This document shows positions 44,322-53,406 of a stretch of DNA of 64,000 nucleotides, piece after piece. The translations under genes and the position numbers were made by a program. Origin of the DNA: Flavobacteriales bacterium 34_180_T64 (GTDB lineage: Bacteria > Bacteroidota > Bacteroidia > Flavobacteriales > Flavobacteriaceae). Position 1 is the first letter of the stretch. The number at the start of each line of letters is the position of its first letter. The notes under the pieces were generated by a model. That model saw only the letters and a list, made by a program, of their open reading frames with translations. It was not told the origin of the DNA and did no database searches. The stretch is from positions 1-64,000 of the forward strand of contig MAAR01000016.1 in the NCBI GenBank assembly GCA_002162765.1, in the 5' to 3' direction.

Positions 44322-44705
44322 TCAAGACATTTTTCCCGATAGAGACATGACCTGCAACTCCAAACGCTTTAATTCACGAAGCAATGCATTCTTATCCATT
44401 TGCATCCATGCAAAAACTTTAAGCATACTCACACCAAACAAAAACACCAATCCTCCAATTCCCCATTTAATCATTTCATTTGTGAGATCAGTATTAAAAA
44501 ACTGCACTGTACAATAGATAAATAATCCAAAGAAAATCAAAGTCATAACATTCATCATGTACATGATCCATTTATTCTTACCAGTAAAAAGTCCTCCAAG
44601 CATTTGAAGCACATTCTGCTCTTCTAATTCATCATAAAACTTAGCTTCTTCCTGAGTCAAGGTGTCTTTTATAAGTTTATCAATGTCTTCCATATGAGTT
44701 TTCAT
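44322..44705 (-). CDS. DUF6768 membrane protein, linked to a sigma factor
   Basis: This 127-residue protein has an N-terminal acidic segment (MEDIDKLIKDTLTQEEAKFYDELEEQ) and two transmembrane helices (IMYMMNVMTLIFFGLFIYCTVQFF, MIKWGIGGLVFLFGVSMLKVFAWM). It fits DUF6768, found beside ECF sigma genes in flavobacteria. A start at the fifth codon (44693, MEDIDK) is possible. It lies 79 bp downstream of the sigma gene and may modulate it. Alternatively it is just an operon partner. Confidence 0.8.
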   Translation of the reverse strand: MKTHMEDIDKLIKDTLTQEEAKFYDELEEQNVLQMLGGLFTGKNKWIMYMMNVMTLIFFGLFIYCTVQFFNTDLTNEMIKWGIGGLVFLFGVSMLKVFAWMQMDKNALLRELKRLELQVMSLSGKMS

Positions 44706-44784
44706 AATTTCATGTTTTTAGTTAATACTTTATTAAGCTGTAAAACGGTATTCGCTTTGTAATATTTAGAAAGCATCACATTAT

Positions 44785-45336
44785 TTAGCTCAGCTCAGTT
44801 CTATCTTTTAAAATTTGTTTTAATTTTTCTCTCGCATAAAACAATCGTGATTTCGCTGTTCCAATAGATATGTTTAATAGTTCACTTATTTCCTTTAATG
44901 CATAATCTTCAACATAAAACAACTTTATAACAGCTTGCTGTTGTGTTGATAATTCGTAAATACCTTTTAATACTGTTTGTTTTAAATCTTCACTATAATT
45001 GGTGTCTACGGCTTCGTTATTCTGCGTTTTATAATATTGCTGCTGTCGTTCTCTTTCTCTTGACTTTGCTCTTAAAACATCCAAAGATTGTGTTTGTACT
45101 ATGCGTAAGGCCCAATTCCCAAAACTATTTGGATCCTTCAATCGATCCATTTTATTAATAATGATTCTCCAACTTTCTTGGGCAATATCTTTCGCAATGT
45201 CTTGATCTCTAACTAACCAATACGCCTTTTTACAGAACTGTTTATGCCAACGCTTAACTAATTTAGGCAACGCCTTTGCTTCACCAGATTGATATTGCAG
45301 CACCAATTGACCATCTACTTCCCTATTGGAATTCAT
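44785..45336 (-). CDS. Sigma-70 family RNA polymerase sigma factor (ECF)
   Basis: This 183-residue protein has region 2 with YWLVRDQDIAKDIAQESWRIIINKMDRLKDPNSFGNWALRIVQTQ and region 4 with STQQQAVIKLFYVEDYALKEISELLNISIGTAKSRLFYAREKLKQIL. It starts MNSNREVDGQLVLQYQSGEAKAL. It is followed by a DUF6768 gene and preceded by a SRPBCC-like gene 23 bp upstream, all on one strand. No classic anti-sigma gene is beside it. Confidence 0.9.
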   Translation of the reverse strand: MNSNREVDGQLVLQYQSGEAKALPKLVKRWHKQFCKKAYWLVRDQDIAKDIAQESWRIIINKMDRLKDPNSFGNWALRIVQTQSLDVLRAKSRERERQQQYYKTQNNEAVDTNYSEDLKQTVLKGIYELSTQQQAVIKLFYVEDYALKEISELLNISIGTAKSRLFYAREKLKQILKDRTELS

Positions 45337-45359
45337 TTATCTAAGATTATTAATCCATT

Positions 45360-45839
45360 TTATTTGAGAAGAAAACGCCAAAGCTTTACCCAAACACTCC
45401 ATGTACTTTGTTTATTTTGAATTAAATAAAGATTTTCAATTTTATCAAACGCATCTTCAATTAAAGCATTGTGCAGCGAACGAATGACAACTATCCATTT
45501 TAAAGTAGCAATTCCGGTAGTCCTCATATTAATACTATGCATAACTTTTGTTTGTTTCGCGTTGACCGCTTTAAACTCTAACTGATGAAATCCAATAAAG
45601 CCCCTTGGTTTTAAAAACCTGAATTTTATGCGTTCTCTAGGCTGATACGATTCAATTTTATAACGAATCATTCCATGCCCTCCTTCAGATTCAACTACAA
45701 GTCCATACTTAAAACGCATTGCTGGCCATTTTTCATTTGGCCATATCTGGTCCTCTTTAGTTGCTAGACTATACATTAACTTTGACACTTCAGTGACAGG
45801 CCGATCAATTATGCGTTTATGGATGTTTATAACTTTCAT
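45360..45839 (-). CDS. SRPBCC-like hypothetical protein
   Basis: This 159-residue cytosolic protein has the pattern of an early strand (KVINIHKRIIDRPVTEVSKLMYSLATKEDQIWPNEKWPAMRF), several beta strands (GGHGMIRYKIESYQPRERIKFRFL, GFHQLEFKAVNAKQTKVMHSINM) and a long C-terminal helix (RSLHNALIEDAFDKIENLYL). This matches the START/SRPBCC layout. I cannot name a ligand. It is first in a possible operon with the sigma factor. Confidence 0.72.
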   Translation of the reverse strand: MKVINIHKRIIDRPVTEVSKLMYSLATKEDQIWPNEKWPAMRFKYGLVVESEGGHGMIRYKIESYQPRERIKFRFLKPRGFIGFHQLEFKAVNAKQTKVMHSINMRTTGIATLKWIVVIRSLHNALIEDAFDKIENLYLIQNKQSTWSVWVKLWRFLLK

Positions 45840-45947
45840 TTCTACTTTAAGGACGAGAATAAATTAAAAAGGTTCATTTTATTTTTAAAAATTTAAATTC
45901 TTTTAAAGATAATTGAAATAACTCGCATGTATATTTGATGCTATTAT

Positions 45948-45955
45948 TATTTTTG
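45948..45955 (+). promoter_or_regulatory. Exact -7 box directly before rlmD
   Basis: TATTTTTG fits TAnnTTTG exactly and ends 4 nt before the ATG at 45960. If functional, transcription starts at or beside the start codon and the mRNA is nearly leaderless. No -33 TTG at the usual spacing is found. Confidence 0.4.
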
Positions 45956-45959
45956 CCAC

Positions 45960-47372
45960 ATGTCTAGAAAAAAAACAATTAAGCAAGTCTTTGAAAATAT
46001 TGAAGTCTTAGATGCAGGTGCAAAAGGTAAAACTATCGCAAAAGCTCCAGATGGGCGTGTTATATTTTTATCAAATACAGTTCCAGGTGATGTTGTGGAT
46101 ATTCAAACTTTTAAAAAGCGAAAATCCTATTTTGAAGGAAAGGCCATTGCATTTCATAAATACTCTGAAAAAAGAACAGAACCTAAGTGCGAACATTTTG
46201 GAACCTGTGGCGGTTGTAAATGGCAAGACATGGATTATAAATTTCAGCTGGAATACAAACAGAATGAAGTTGAAAATAATCTCAAGCGTATTGGTCATAT
46301 TGATTTACCTGAAGTTGAACCAATTTTAGGCTCGGAAAAGCAATACTTTTATAGAAACAAGATGGAATTCTCATTTAGTGATTCTCGCTGGTTAACCCTA
46401 GAAGAAATTCAATCAGACGAAGACTTAGGAGATAAAAACGCCCTTGGTTTTCATATTCCTGGTATGTGGGATAAAATACTCGACGTTAGGAAATGTTGGC
46501 TTCAAGAAGATCCATCAAATACGATTCGTAATGCGGTTAAAGCATTCGCTTTAAAACATAGCATGGAATTTTTTAATACCAGACAGCAGTCTGGATTCTT
46601 AAGAACTATGATGTTGCGTACGTCTTCGACAGGAGATATTATGGTCCTTATACAATTCTTTAAAGAAGATAAAGACAATCGTGAGTTATTGTTAGATTAT
46701 CTAAAAGAAACGTTTCCAGAGATTACTTCATTACAATATGTTATTAACGGAAAAGCGAACGACACTATTTATGATCAGGAAGTGATTTGCTATAGTGGGA
46801 AAGATCACATTCTTGAGGAAATGGAAGGGCTTAAATTTAAAATAAACGCAAAGTCATTTTATCAAACAAATTCAGACCAGGCCTTCGAATTATATAAAAT
46901 CACTAGAAATTTCGCAGGACTCACAGGGAATGAATTGGTTTATGATTTATATACTGGAACAGGTACCATAGCACAATTTGTAGCCAAACAAGCTGCTAAA
47001 GTAATTGGGGTTGAAGCAGTTCCTGATGCAATAACAGCTGCTAAAGAAAATGCACAATTAAATGGCATTGATAACGTTGACTTTTATGTTGGTGATATGA
47101 AGTCAGTTTTTAATGATGATTTCATTAATCAACATGGACATCCAGATGTAATTATTACAGATCCTCCTAGAGATGGAATGCATAAAGATGTAGTACAGCA
47201 AATCTTAAACATTTCGCCAGAAAGAATAGTATATGTAAGTTGCAATAGTGCTACACAGGCAAGAGATTTACAACTTATGGATTCAGATTATAAGGTAATT
47301 AAATCGCAAGCGGTAGATATGTTTCCACAAACACATCATGTTGAAAATGTTGTACTTTTGGAACGTCGCTAA
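45960..47372 (+). CDS. rlmD: 23S rRNA (uracil-5-)-methyltransferase RlmD
   Basis: This 470-residue enzyme has an N-terminal TRAM domain (about 5-60), an iron-sulfur ligand set C77, C83, C86 in CEHFGTCGGC and a further cysteine in DVRKCWLQ, and the C-terminal methyltransferase with LYTGTGTIAQF, DPPRDGMHKDV and the YVSCNSATQARDL motif, where the cysteine is the nucleophile. It methylates 23S rRNA uridine 1939 in E. coli. It is followed in 22 bp by a DUF6452 gene. Confidence 0.93.
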   Translation: MSRKKTIKQVFENIEVLDAGAKGKTIAKAPDGRVIFLSNTVPGDVVDIQTFKKRKSYFEGKAIAFHKYSEKRTEPKCEHFGTCGGCKWQDMDYKFQLEYKQNEVENNLKRIGHIDLPEVEPILGSEKQYFYRNKMEFSFSDSRWLTLEEIQSDEDLGDKNALGFHIPGMWDKILDVRKCWLQEDPSNTIRNAVKAFALKHSMEFFNTRQQSGFLRTMMLRTSSTGDIMVLIQFFKEDKDNRELLLDYLKETFPEITSLQYVINGKANDTIYDQEVICYSGKDHILEEMEGLKFKINAKSFYQTNSDQAFELYKITRNFAGLTGNELVYDLYTGTGTIAQFVAKQAAKVIGVEAVPDAITAAKENAQLNGIDNVDFYVGDMKSVFNDDFINQHGHPDVIITDPPRDGMHKDVVQQILNISPERIVYVSCNSATQARDLQLMDSDYKVIKSQAVDMFPQTHHVENVVLLERR

Positions 47373-47394
47373 TCTATTTTGAAAACAGGTATTA

Positions 47395-47916
47395 ATGAAG
47401 TATATAAAATATAGTACTCTTTTGGTTTTTTTAGCAGCCGTAATTTACAGTTGTGAAAAAGATGATATTTGCGCCGAAACTACAGTTACTACACCGCATT
47501 TGCTAATTGATTTTTTTGATATAAATGCTCCAGATGAAGCTAAAAATGTAAGACTACTTACTGTTATTGGTGAAGATTTAACCGCTCCTATTGTATTTAA
47601 TTCATCGACATCTTCAATTGCTTTACCATTACGATTCCAAGACGAAGACGCAATCACAACGACACGTTTTGAACTCATAAAAGACACAGATTACGACACA
47701 GATGAAAACGAAACAACAGCATCTAATACCGATGTTTTTGAAATAACATATACACCTCAATTTATATATGTGTCAAGAGCCTGTGGCTATAAGAGCATCT
47801 TTAATGATGCGCAAATTACAATTGAACAAGACACTGAAAACTGGGCAATCAGTTTTGATATTATTAATTCAACTATAGAAAATGAAAACGAAGCACATAT
47901 CAATATCTATCATTAG
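47395..47916 (+). CDS. DUF6452 lipoprotein
   Basis: This 173-residue lipoprotein has Cys20 in the lipobox VIYSC. The mature start EKDDICAETTVTTPHLLIDFFD and the late FIYVSRACGYKSIFND segment are typical of DUF6452, whose cysteines may pair. It lies directly after rlmD and overlaps the next gene by 35 bp. Its function is unknown, but the pair with DUF6048 is recurrent in flavobacteria. Confidence 0.85.
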   Translation: MKYIKYSTLLVFLAAVIYSCEKDDICAETTVTTPHLLIDFFDINAPDEAKNVRLLTVIGEDLTAPIVFNSSTSSIALPLRFQDEDAITTTRFELIKDTDYDTDENETTASNTDVFEITYTPQFIYVSRACGYKSIFNDAQITIEQDTENWAISFDIINSTIENENEAHINIYH

Positions 47917-48619
47917 TCTGATTGTTTTGATATTGTGCACAACAGTATCATACGCCCAAAACGAGACAACAGAAAAAGACACTATAGTTTATAAGCAGAA
48001 ATATGGCTTACGACTTGGTGTAGACTTGAGTAAACTGGTCCGAACTTTTTTAGATGACGATTATACTGGATTTGAAATTAATGCTGATTATCGACTATCT
48101 AAAAGACTCTATTTAGCTGGAGAAATTGGTACTGAAGAACGAAATACTATTACAGACTATTTAGATATAACTTCAAAAGGAAGCTACTTTAAAGCTGGTG
48201 TCGATTTCAACCTTTATCGAAACTGGTTAAATATGGAAAACATGATTTATAGCGGTTTTCGAGTAGGTGTTGGTTCTTTTAGTCAGACATTAAATGGGTT
48301 TACTGTATATAATCCTGATCAATATTGGAATGAACCATTTAGTTCAAATAACTCTCAAGAGTTTAGTGGTTTAACGGCTATTTGGACGGAATTAATTCTA
48401 GGCGTAAAAGCCGAAGTCATAACTAATTTATACGTAGGCTTAAATGTCCAACTCAAAGGATTGGTTAGCCAAGATGAATCTTCAAACTTTGAAAACGTAT
48501 ATGTGCCTGGTTTTGGCAAAACCTACGATAGTGGGCGTTTTGGTGTAGGATTTGGTTATAATATATCTTATTTAGTTCCTTTTTTCAAAAAAGACAAAAA
48601 AGTTGTCTCTGAAGACTAA
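47882..48619 (+). CDS. DUF6048 outer-membrane-like protein
   Basis: This 245-residue protein has a signal peptide ending VSYAQ and beta-strand segments (YGLRLGVDLSKLVRTF, FEINADYRLSKRLYLAGEIGTEER, YFKAGVDFNLY, FGVGFGYNISYLVPFFKK) that suggest a barrel. It matches DUF6048. Its start lies 35 bp inside the DUF6452 gene in another frame, so the two are translationally coupled. The function of the pair is unknown. Confidence 0.85.
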   Translation: MKTKHISISIISLIVLILCTTVSYAQNETTEKDTIVYKQKYGLRLGVDLSKLVRTFLDDDYTGFEINADYRLSKRLYLAGEIGTEERNTITDYLDITSKGSYFKAGVDFNLYRNWLNMENMIYSGFRVGVGSFSQTLNGFTVYNPDQYWNEPFSSNNSQEFSGLTAIWTELILGVKAEVITNLYVGLNVQLKGLVSQDESSNFENVYVPGFGKTYDSGRFGVGFGYNISYLVPFFKKDKKVVSED

Positions 48620-48687
48620 TTGCACAATAGACTTTTCAATTCATATTCAATAATTTCTTATCTTTTGCATAGCAAATATCATATGCC

Positions 48688-49212
48688 ATGGATAAAGATG
48701 CAATTGTAGATTTAATAGAGGAGAAACATAACACACTATTGCATTGGTTAGATCATCAAGAAGATGAGAAATGGGAAATGGGACCTGTGGGCAAATGGAC
48801 TAGTGGTCAGCAAGCATTGCATCTACTCCAAAGTATTAAACCCTTAAATGATGCGCTGAGCGTGCCTAAATTTATTTTGAGATTTAAATTCGGTAAGGCA
48901 AATCGGAAGGTCAGAAAATTTGATGCTATTGTAAAACGATACCAAGAAAAATTAGAGAATACAAAAGGATTAACTTACAAAGGGTCAGAGAACATGAGGA
49001 TCCCTACTCTTAATGACAAAGCTTACATATTAAATAGACTTCAAGTAGAAAATAAAAAACTGCAGTACAAAACTAAAAAATGGTCAGACAAGAATTTAGA
49101 CGCCATTATTCTTCCGCATCCACTTATGGGTAAAATGCCTGTTCGCGAACTAATTATGTGGACAGCTCACCATATTGAGCATCATACAAATGAATTAAAA
49201 ACAAAATATTGA
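48688..49212 (+). CDS. DinB family protein
   Basis: The 174-residue protein has a helical-bundle pattern with LLHWLDHQEDEKWEMGPVGKWTSGQQALHLLQSIKPLNDAL, and the C-terminal WTAHHIEHHTNELK carrying histidines of the DinB metal site. Family members include thiol-dependent transferases. No neighbours hint at its substrate. The start at ATG 48688 follows the usual short helix pattern. Confidence 0.82.
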   Translation: MDKDAIVDLIEEKHNTLLHWLDHQEDEKWEMGPVGKWTSGQQALHLLQSIKPLNDALSVPKFILRFKFGKANRKVRKFDAIVKRYQEKLENTKGLTYKGSENMRIPTLNDKAYILNRLQVENKKLQYKTKKWSDKNLDAIILPHPLMGKMPVRELIMWTAHHIEHHTNELKTKY

Positions 49213-49306
49213 AAAGTATAGTTGAACTCAACTGACATTTGTCATAGTATTTTTTTCCGGATTTAGTGACCTTTATTAAAGACATCAATCTTTAAATTCA
49301 AGTCAC

Positions 49307-49843
49307 ATGAAAACTCAAATATTTTCCTTTTTCCTATTCTTATTATTATTCTTAGGTTGCGCGTCGACATCACATGTGATGTACGAATATGACGAGTCAG
49401 TTAATTTTGACAAATACCATACTTTCGTGATATGTGTTGATGATTTATTTGTTGAGAACACAAACTTCCCAAATTACGACAACAACAACGTACGGCAACT
49501 CTTAGCTGATGAGTTTGAAAAACAAATGGAACGTCATAACCATAAAACCAATGTGTTTGATCCACAATTGCAAGTTGGTTTTAGTTTGGTTGTAAAAGAA
49601 GAGCAAATCACATTTACTAATTGTGATCAGGAAGGTAAATTTGAATATTGGGAAAAATGTACGATTCACACTGAGACCTATACTACGGAAACATTAATTG
49701 CATATGTGTCTGATTTCGAGAAAAATCAAGTTATTTGGCAAGCGTCAATTTCTTGTGATTTTAATAAATCAAAAGCGACATTAAATACATATGTCAAGGG
49801 AATTGTGAACGCTATTTTTGATGCGTATCCTAAAGTAAATTAG
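49307..49843 (+). CDS. DUF4136 lipoprotein
   Basis: This 178-residue lipoprotein has Cys18 in the lipobox FLGC. The mature start VMYEYDESVNFDKYHTFVI is typical of DUF4136, as is the LQVGFSLVVKEE block and the C-terminal KGIVNAIFDAYP. The family is exported and uncharacterised. It converges on the THUMP methyltransferase, 6 bp away. Confidence 0.86.
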   Translation: MKTQIFSFFLFLLLFLGCASTSHVMYEYDESVNFDKYHTFVICVDDLFVENTNFPNYDNNNVRQLLADEFEKQMERHNHKTNVFDPQLQVGFSLVVKEEQITFTNCDQEGKFEYWEKCTIHTETYTTETLIAYVSDFEKNQVIWQASISCDFNKSKATLNTYVKGIVNAIFDAYPKVN

Positions 49844-49849
49844 ATAAAG

Positions 49850-51007
49850 TTATTTCATATACTTTCCTTTCTTACTTCCTTCATACATCACATATTTCAC
49901 CAATCGTGATTCTAGTTTTGCATTAAATAATTGAATTTTACGTGATGGACGTAGTCCAACAAATTTCAATGCATCTAAATTAGAGGTAATAAACCAAGCA
50001 TCGGTTCCTGGATAACCTTGTTTTAGCGTGTCTCCAATATCTTTATAAAATTGTTCCATATCAATATCTAAACGTTCACCATAAGGTGGATTAAATACCA
50101 TGTGCAATTTTTCGTCACCCGCTTTTTGTGTTTTAAAAAAATCTTCGTGCTTGATTTCAATAAAATCTTCAAGCTGTGCGTTTTTAATATTTTCTTTGGC
50201 TTTAGTCACCGCACTAGGTGCTTTATCATAGCCAATAATCTTATGATGGAAATCACGTGTTTTAGTAAGTAATGAATCTTCAATTTTTTCGAACAACTCT
50301 ACATCCCAGTCTTGCCAGCGTTCAAAAGCAAACTCCTTTCGCATTAAATTAGGTGGAATATTACAAGCAATCATTGCGGCTTCCGCTAACATGGTTCCAC
50401 TACCACACATTGGATCCATAAAATCTGTTTGACCGTCCCATCCCGATAACATAATCAAACCAGCTGCCAATACTTCATTTATAGGTGCAATGTTCGTTGC
50501 CGTCTTATACCCTCTTTTATGGAGAGAGTCTCCAGAAGAATCTAATGAAATTGTGCATTGCTTTCTATCAATATGCACATTGACTTTTATATCCGGGAAT
50601 TTCAAATCTACATTCGGGCGTTCTCCAGATTGATCTCTAAATCTATCAACAATAGCATCTTTAGATTTTTGAGCTATATATAAAGAATGCGTAAACAATT
50701 CAGAATGAATGGTGGCATCAATTGCCAAAGTGCCATTAGGTTTTAGATAATCTTCCCATTGCATTGCATATATCTTATCATATAGATCTTTTTCGCTAGA
50801 CACTCTAAAACTATGAATGGGTTTCAACACCTTAACGGCGGTTCTCAATGCTAAATTGGCTTTATACATAAACCCCTTATCACCAACAAAACTAACATTC
50901 CGAACACCAGATTTTACGTCTTGCGCACCTAATTGAATGAGTTCTCGCTCTAATAATTCTTCAAAACCAAATAAGGTTTTGGCAACCATTTTAAAATTAT
51001 TCTCCAT
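49850..51007 (-). CDS. THUMP-domain RNA methyltransferase (RlmL-like N-terminal type)
   Basis: The protein of 385 residues has an N-terminal THUMP domain (about 50-160, with VNVHIDRKQCTISLDSSG) and a class I methyltransferase with FMDPMCGSGTMLAEAAMIA, then VFNPPYGERLD, the N6- or N2-type NPPY motif of the RlmL/YcbY group. It lacks the second (RlmK-like) part of E. coli RlmKL. It likely methylates a guanosine in 23S rRNA. It is divergent from a SAM-dependent methyltransferase operon. Confidence 0.88.
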   Translation of the reverse strand: MENNFKMVAKTLFGFEELLERELIQLGAQDVKSGVRNVSFVGDKGFMYKANLALRTAVKVLKPIHSFRVSSEKDLYDKIYAMQWEDYLKPNGTLAIDATIHSELFTHSLYIAQKSKDAIVDRFRDQSGERPNVDLKFPDIKVNVHIDRKQCTISLDSSGDSLHKRGYKTATNIAPINEVLAAGLIMLSGWDGQTDFMDPMCGSGTMLAEAAMIACNIPPNLMRKEFAFERWQDWDVELFEKIEDSLLTKTRDFHHKIIGYDKAPSAVTKAKENIKNAQLEDFIEIKHEDFFKTQKAGDEKLHMVFNPPYGERLDIDMEQFYKDIGDTLKQGYPGTDAWFITSNLDALKFVGLRPSRKIQLFNAKLESRLVKYVMYEGSKKGKYMK

Positions 51008-51026
51008 TACTTAAGTTTAATAGAAA

Positions 51027-51047
51027 GCAAAAATAAAGTATTTTTGC
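51027..51047. promoter_or_regulatory. Palindromic divergent -7 boxes
   Basis: GCAAAAATA (51027-51035), AAG, TATTTTTGC (51039-51047) is a perfect 9-bp inverted repeat. Each arm is an exact TAnnTTTG -7 box on its own strand (TATTTTTG), one for the THUMP gene on the minus strand and one for the methyltransferase gene on the plus strand. Both start codons lie about 19-20 nt beyond the box edges. No clear -33 TTG is present for either. Confidence 0.5.
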
Positions 51048-51065
51048 AGTGATACACATTAATCT

Positions 51066-51797
51066 ATGACAAAAGACACAACACAATGGTTTACTTCTTG
51101 GTTTGACACTTCATATTACCATACCTTATATAAAGATAGAGATCATAGTGAGGCTCAAGTTTTCATGGATAATCTTACGGATTATTTAAATGTTCCTGAG
51201 CATGGTAAAATTCTTGATCTTGCCTGCGGAAAAGGAAGACATTCAGTTTATTTAAATTCTTTGGGCTATAACGTTACTGGAGTAGATTTATCAGAAAACA
51301 GTATTGCATATGCTAAACAATTTGAAAATGAATCACTTCATTTTGATGTGCACGATATGTCACTTCCTTATAATAAAAAGTTTGATGCTATCTTCAATCT
51401 TTTCACAAGTTTTGGATATTTTGAAAATGAGGAAGACAATTTAAACACGATAAAAGCAATTAAAGGGGATTTAAACGAATTTGGTTTTGGGGTCATCGAT
51501 TTTATGAATAGCGATTTAGTTGTTGAAAATTTAGTTGCTGAAAACACAAAAACTGTCGATGGTATTATCTTTAATTTAAAGCGCTATTTAAAAAACGGAT
51601 ATATTTATAAAGACATTTCTTTTGTTGTAGATGGGAAATCACATGAATATCAAGAACGTGTTAGAGCATTAAGTTTATCTGATTTTGAAATGCTGTTTGA
51701 AAAAGCTGGCGTCCATCTCATAGATGTTTTTGGAGATTATAAATTGCAAAAATATGAGAAACATAATTCTGAACGTTTAGTAATGATTTTTAAATAA
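51066..51797 (+). CDS. Class I SAM-dependent methyltransferase
   Basis: The 243-residue protein has the SAM-binding block HGKILDLACGKGRHSVYLNSLGYNVTGVDLSENSIAYAK (about 45-80), with DVHDMSLPYN and a final LQKYEKHNSERLVMIFK. Acceptor and cofactor specificity cannot be seen. It starts an operon. The next gene, a ZIP transporter, shares one base at the junction (TAATG). Confidence 0.87.
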   Translation: MTKDTTQWFTSWFDTSYYHTLYKDRDHSEAQVFMDNLTDYLNVPEHGKILDLACGKGRHSVYLNSLGYNVTGVDLSENSIAYAKQFENESLHFDVHDMSLPYNKKFDAIFNLFTSFGYFENEEDNLNTIKAIKGDLNEFGFGVIDFMNSDLVVENLVAENTKTVDGIIFNLKRYLKNGYIYKDISFVVDGKSHEYQERVRALSLSDFEMLFEKAGVHLIDVFGDYKLQKYEKHNSERLVMIFK

Positions 51798-52471
51798 TGA
51801 ACAAATATTTATTTCCTTTATATGCTGTAGTTATTGGTATTCTTATAGCAGTTTTCACAAGTCCTAAGAGCTCCATAAAAACCAAACTCCTACTTTCATT
51901 CAGTGGCGCATTCTTATTAGCCCTAACATTGTTTGACCTCTTACCAGAAGTTTATGAGCATTTAGAAGCTAAACGCACAGGCCTTTTTATTATGTGTGGG
52001 ATATTACTGCAAGTTATTTTGGAATTTTTCTCTAAAGGCGCAGAACATGGACATGTCCATATTCATCAGAATAGCAAGGTATTTCCCTGGTTATTGTTTA
52101 TTAGCTTATGCATACATAGCTTTTTAGAAGGGTTTCCAATTCACCAACATAATGATATGGTTTATGGTGTATTAGTACATAAAATCCCGATTGCAGCATT
52201 AATTACTACATTTTTACTACAATCCAATTATAGCAAGATTGAAATCGCATTTTTTCTCATTGTATTTGCCAGTATGACACCATTAGGCACAATAATTTCA
52301 AATAATTCAACACTCGCTTTAGACTATATATTTGTAATTAATGCAATTGCTATAGGCATCTTTTTCCATATTTCTACAACTATTTTATTTGAAAGTAGCG
52401 AAGGTCATAAATTCAATTTATCAAAACTCGGAGCCATTATTTTTGGTGTGGGTATTGCTTATTTAATATAA
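51797..52471 (+). CDS. ZIP family metal transporter
   Basis: This 224-residue protein has about eight transmembrane helices, a histidine-rich loop (GAEHGHVHIHQNSK) and the LCIHSFLEGFPI and VLVHKIPIAALI blocks of the ZIP family, whose HSFLEG and HKIP residues bind metal. It probably transports zinc or other divalent ions. The start overlaps the methyltransferase stop by one base, and the end overlaps the next start by one base. Confidence 0.92.
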   Translation: MNKYLFPLYAVVIGILIAVFTSPKSSIKTKLLLSFSGAFLLALTLFDLLPEVYEHLEAKRTGLFIMCGILLQVILEFFSKGAEHGHVHIHQNSKVFPWLLFISLCIHSFLEGFPIHQHNDMVYGVLVHKIPIAALITTFLLQSNYSKIEIAFFLIVFASMTPLGTIISNNSTLALDYIFVINAIAIGIFFHISTTILFESSEGHKFNLSKLGAIIFGVGIAYLI

Positions 52472-52899
52472 TGTTTAGCAAAGAAGAATCGCGATTATTA
52501 CGACAGGACTTTTGGATTAGTTTTGGGAAATCATTTCCAAGGAAATGGATATTATACGATACCAAAATGAAAGGGTTTTCATTTAAATTTCACTTTGACA
52601 CGAAAAAGGCATTAGTTGCTTTGGACCTTGAAGATGATTTAGAAAATCGCATTAATTATTGGGAAAAATTACAAGCGCTCCAATCAATTTTACTAAATGA
52701 ATACGTTGAGAATGCAATTTATGAAGAAGCATACTATTTAGAAAACGGTAAAGAAATTTCGAGAATCTACGTGCCATTGGAACAAAAAGTGTCTATTCAT
52801 AATAAAAATTCATGGCGTGACACAATGGAATTTTTCAATGAACATATGAGTCGGTTTGAAGCGTTTTTTGAAGAATACAAAGACGTTATTAAAGGCTGA
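52471..52899 (+). CDS. DUF4268 protein
   Basis: This 142-residue protein matches DUF4268 in LLRQDFWISFGKSF, the GFSFKFHFDTKKALVALDLED block and the late WRDTMEFFNEHMSRFEAFFEEYKD. It is a cytosolic protein of unknown function, some relatives being linked to nucleases. It is third in the methyltransferase-ZIP-DUF4268 operon, sharing one base with the ZIP gene. The C-terminus is not followed by a clear terminator. Confidence 0.86.
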   Translation: MFSKEESRLLRQDFWISFGKSFPRKWILYDTKMKGFSFKFHFDTKKALVALDLEDDLENRINYWEKLQALQSILLNEYVENAIYEEAYYLENGKEISRIYVPLEQKVSIHNKNSWRDTMEFFNEHMSRFEAFFEEYKDVIKG

Positions 52900-52906
52900 T
52901 TTGGTA

Positions 52907-53398
52907 TTAAAAGGTCAATTCCATTTTGTAATCATCCATGATATAACCATTTCCAATATCGATTACTAAAGCTTCGATGGTTTTAAATCCCAACTTATGA
53001 TATGCTGCTATTGAATTGGTGTTATATTTATTTACGGTCAGTCGTATAGATTTGCAACCCAAGCTTATGGCTCGATCCGTAATAAACTGCATCGCTGAGG
53101 CACCTATTTTCTTTCCTCGAAAATCAGACAACACATATATCTTACTTAAGAATAGAGCATCATCATCTTTTTTAATACTAATATAACCCACAGCTTCAGC
53201 TTTATACTGAATCAAATAATACTCATAACCAGCTTTAATTTGACTTAATATGGCTTCTGAAGATTGAAATTTATCAAGCATGTACTCCACCTGATTCGTT
53301 CCTATAATTGGTTCGTAGTGATGGCGCCAAATAATTTGAGCTAGCCTTTCAACAGTCGCTATATCACATTCACTTGTAGCTTTTAAAACATGTGTCAT
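52907..53398 (-). CDS. GNAT family N-acetyltransferase
   Basis: This 163-residue protein has the GNAT acetyl-CoA site LSKIYVLSDFRGKKIGASAMQFI (about 90-112), with an R/Q-x-x-G-x-G/A-like loop, and a C-terminal LTVNKYNTNSIAAYHKLGFKTIEA. These are motifs A and B of acetyltransferases. The substrate is unknown. It lies 8 bp downstream of the hemolysin III gene on the same strand. Confidence 0.92.
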   Translation of the reverse strand: MTHVLKATSECDIATVERLAQIIWRHHYEPIIGTNQVEYMLDKFQSSEAILSQIKAGYEYYLIQYKAEAVGYISIKKDDDALFLSKIYVLSDFRGKKIGASAMQFITDRAISLGCKSIRLTVNKYNTNSIAAYHKLGFKTIEALVIDIGNGYIMDDYKMELTF

Positions 53399-53406
53399 AT
53401 TTGAAT

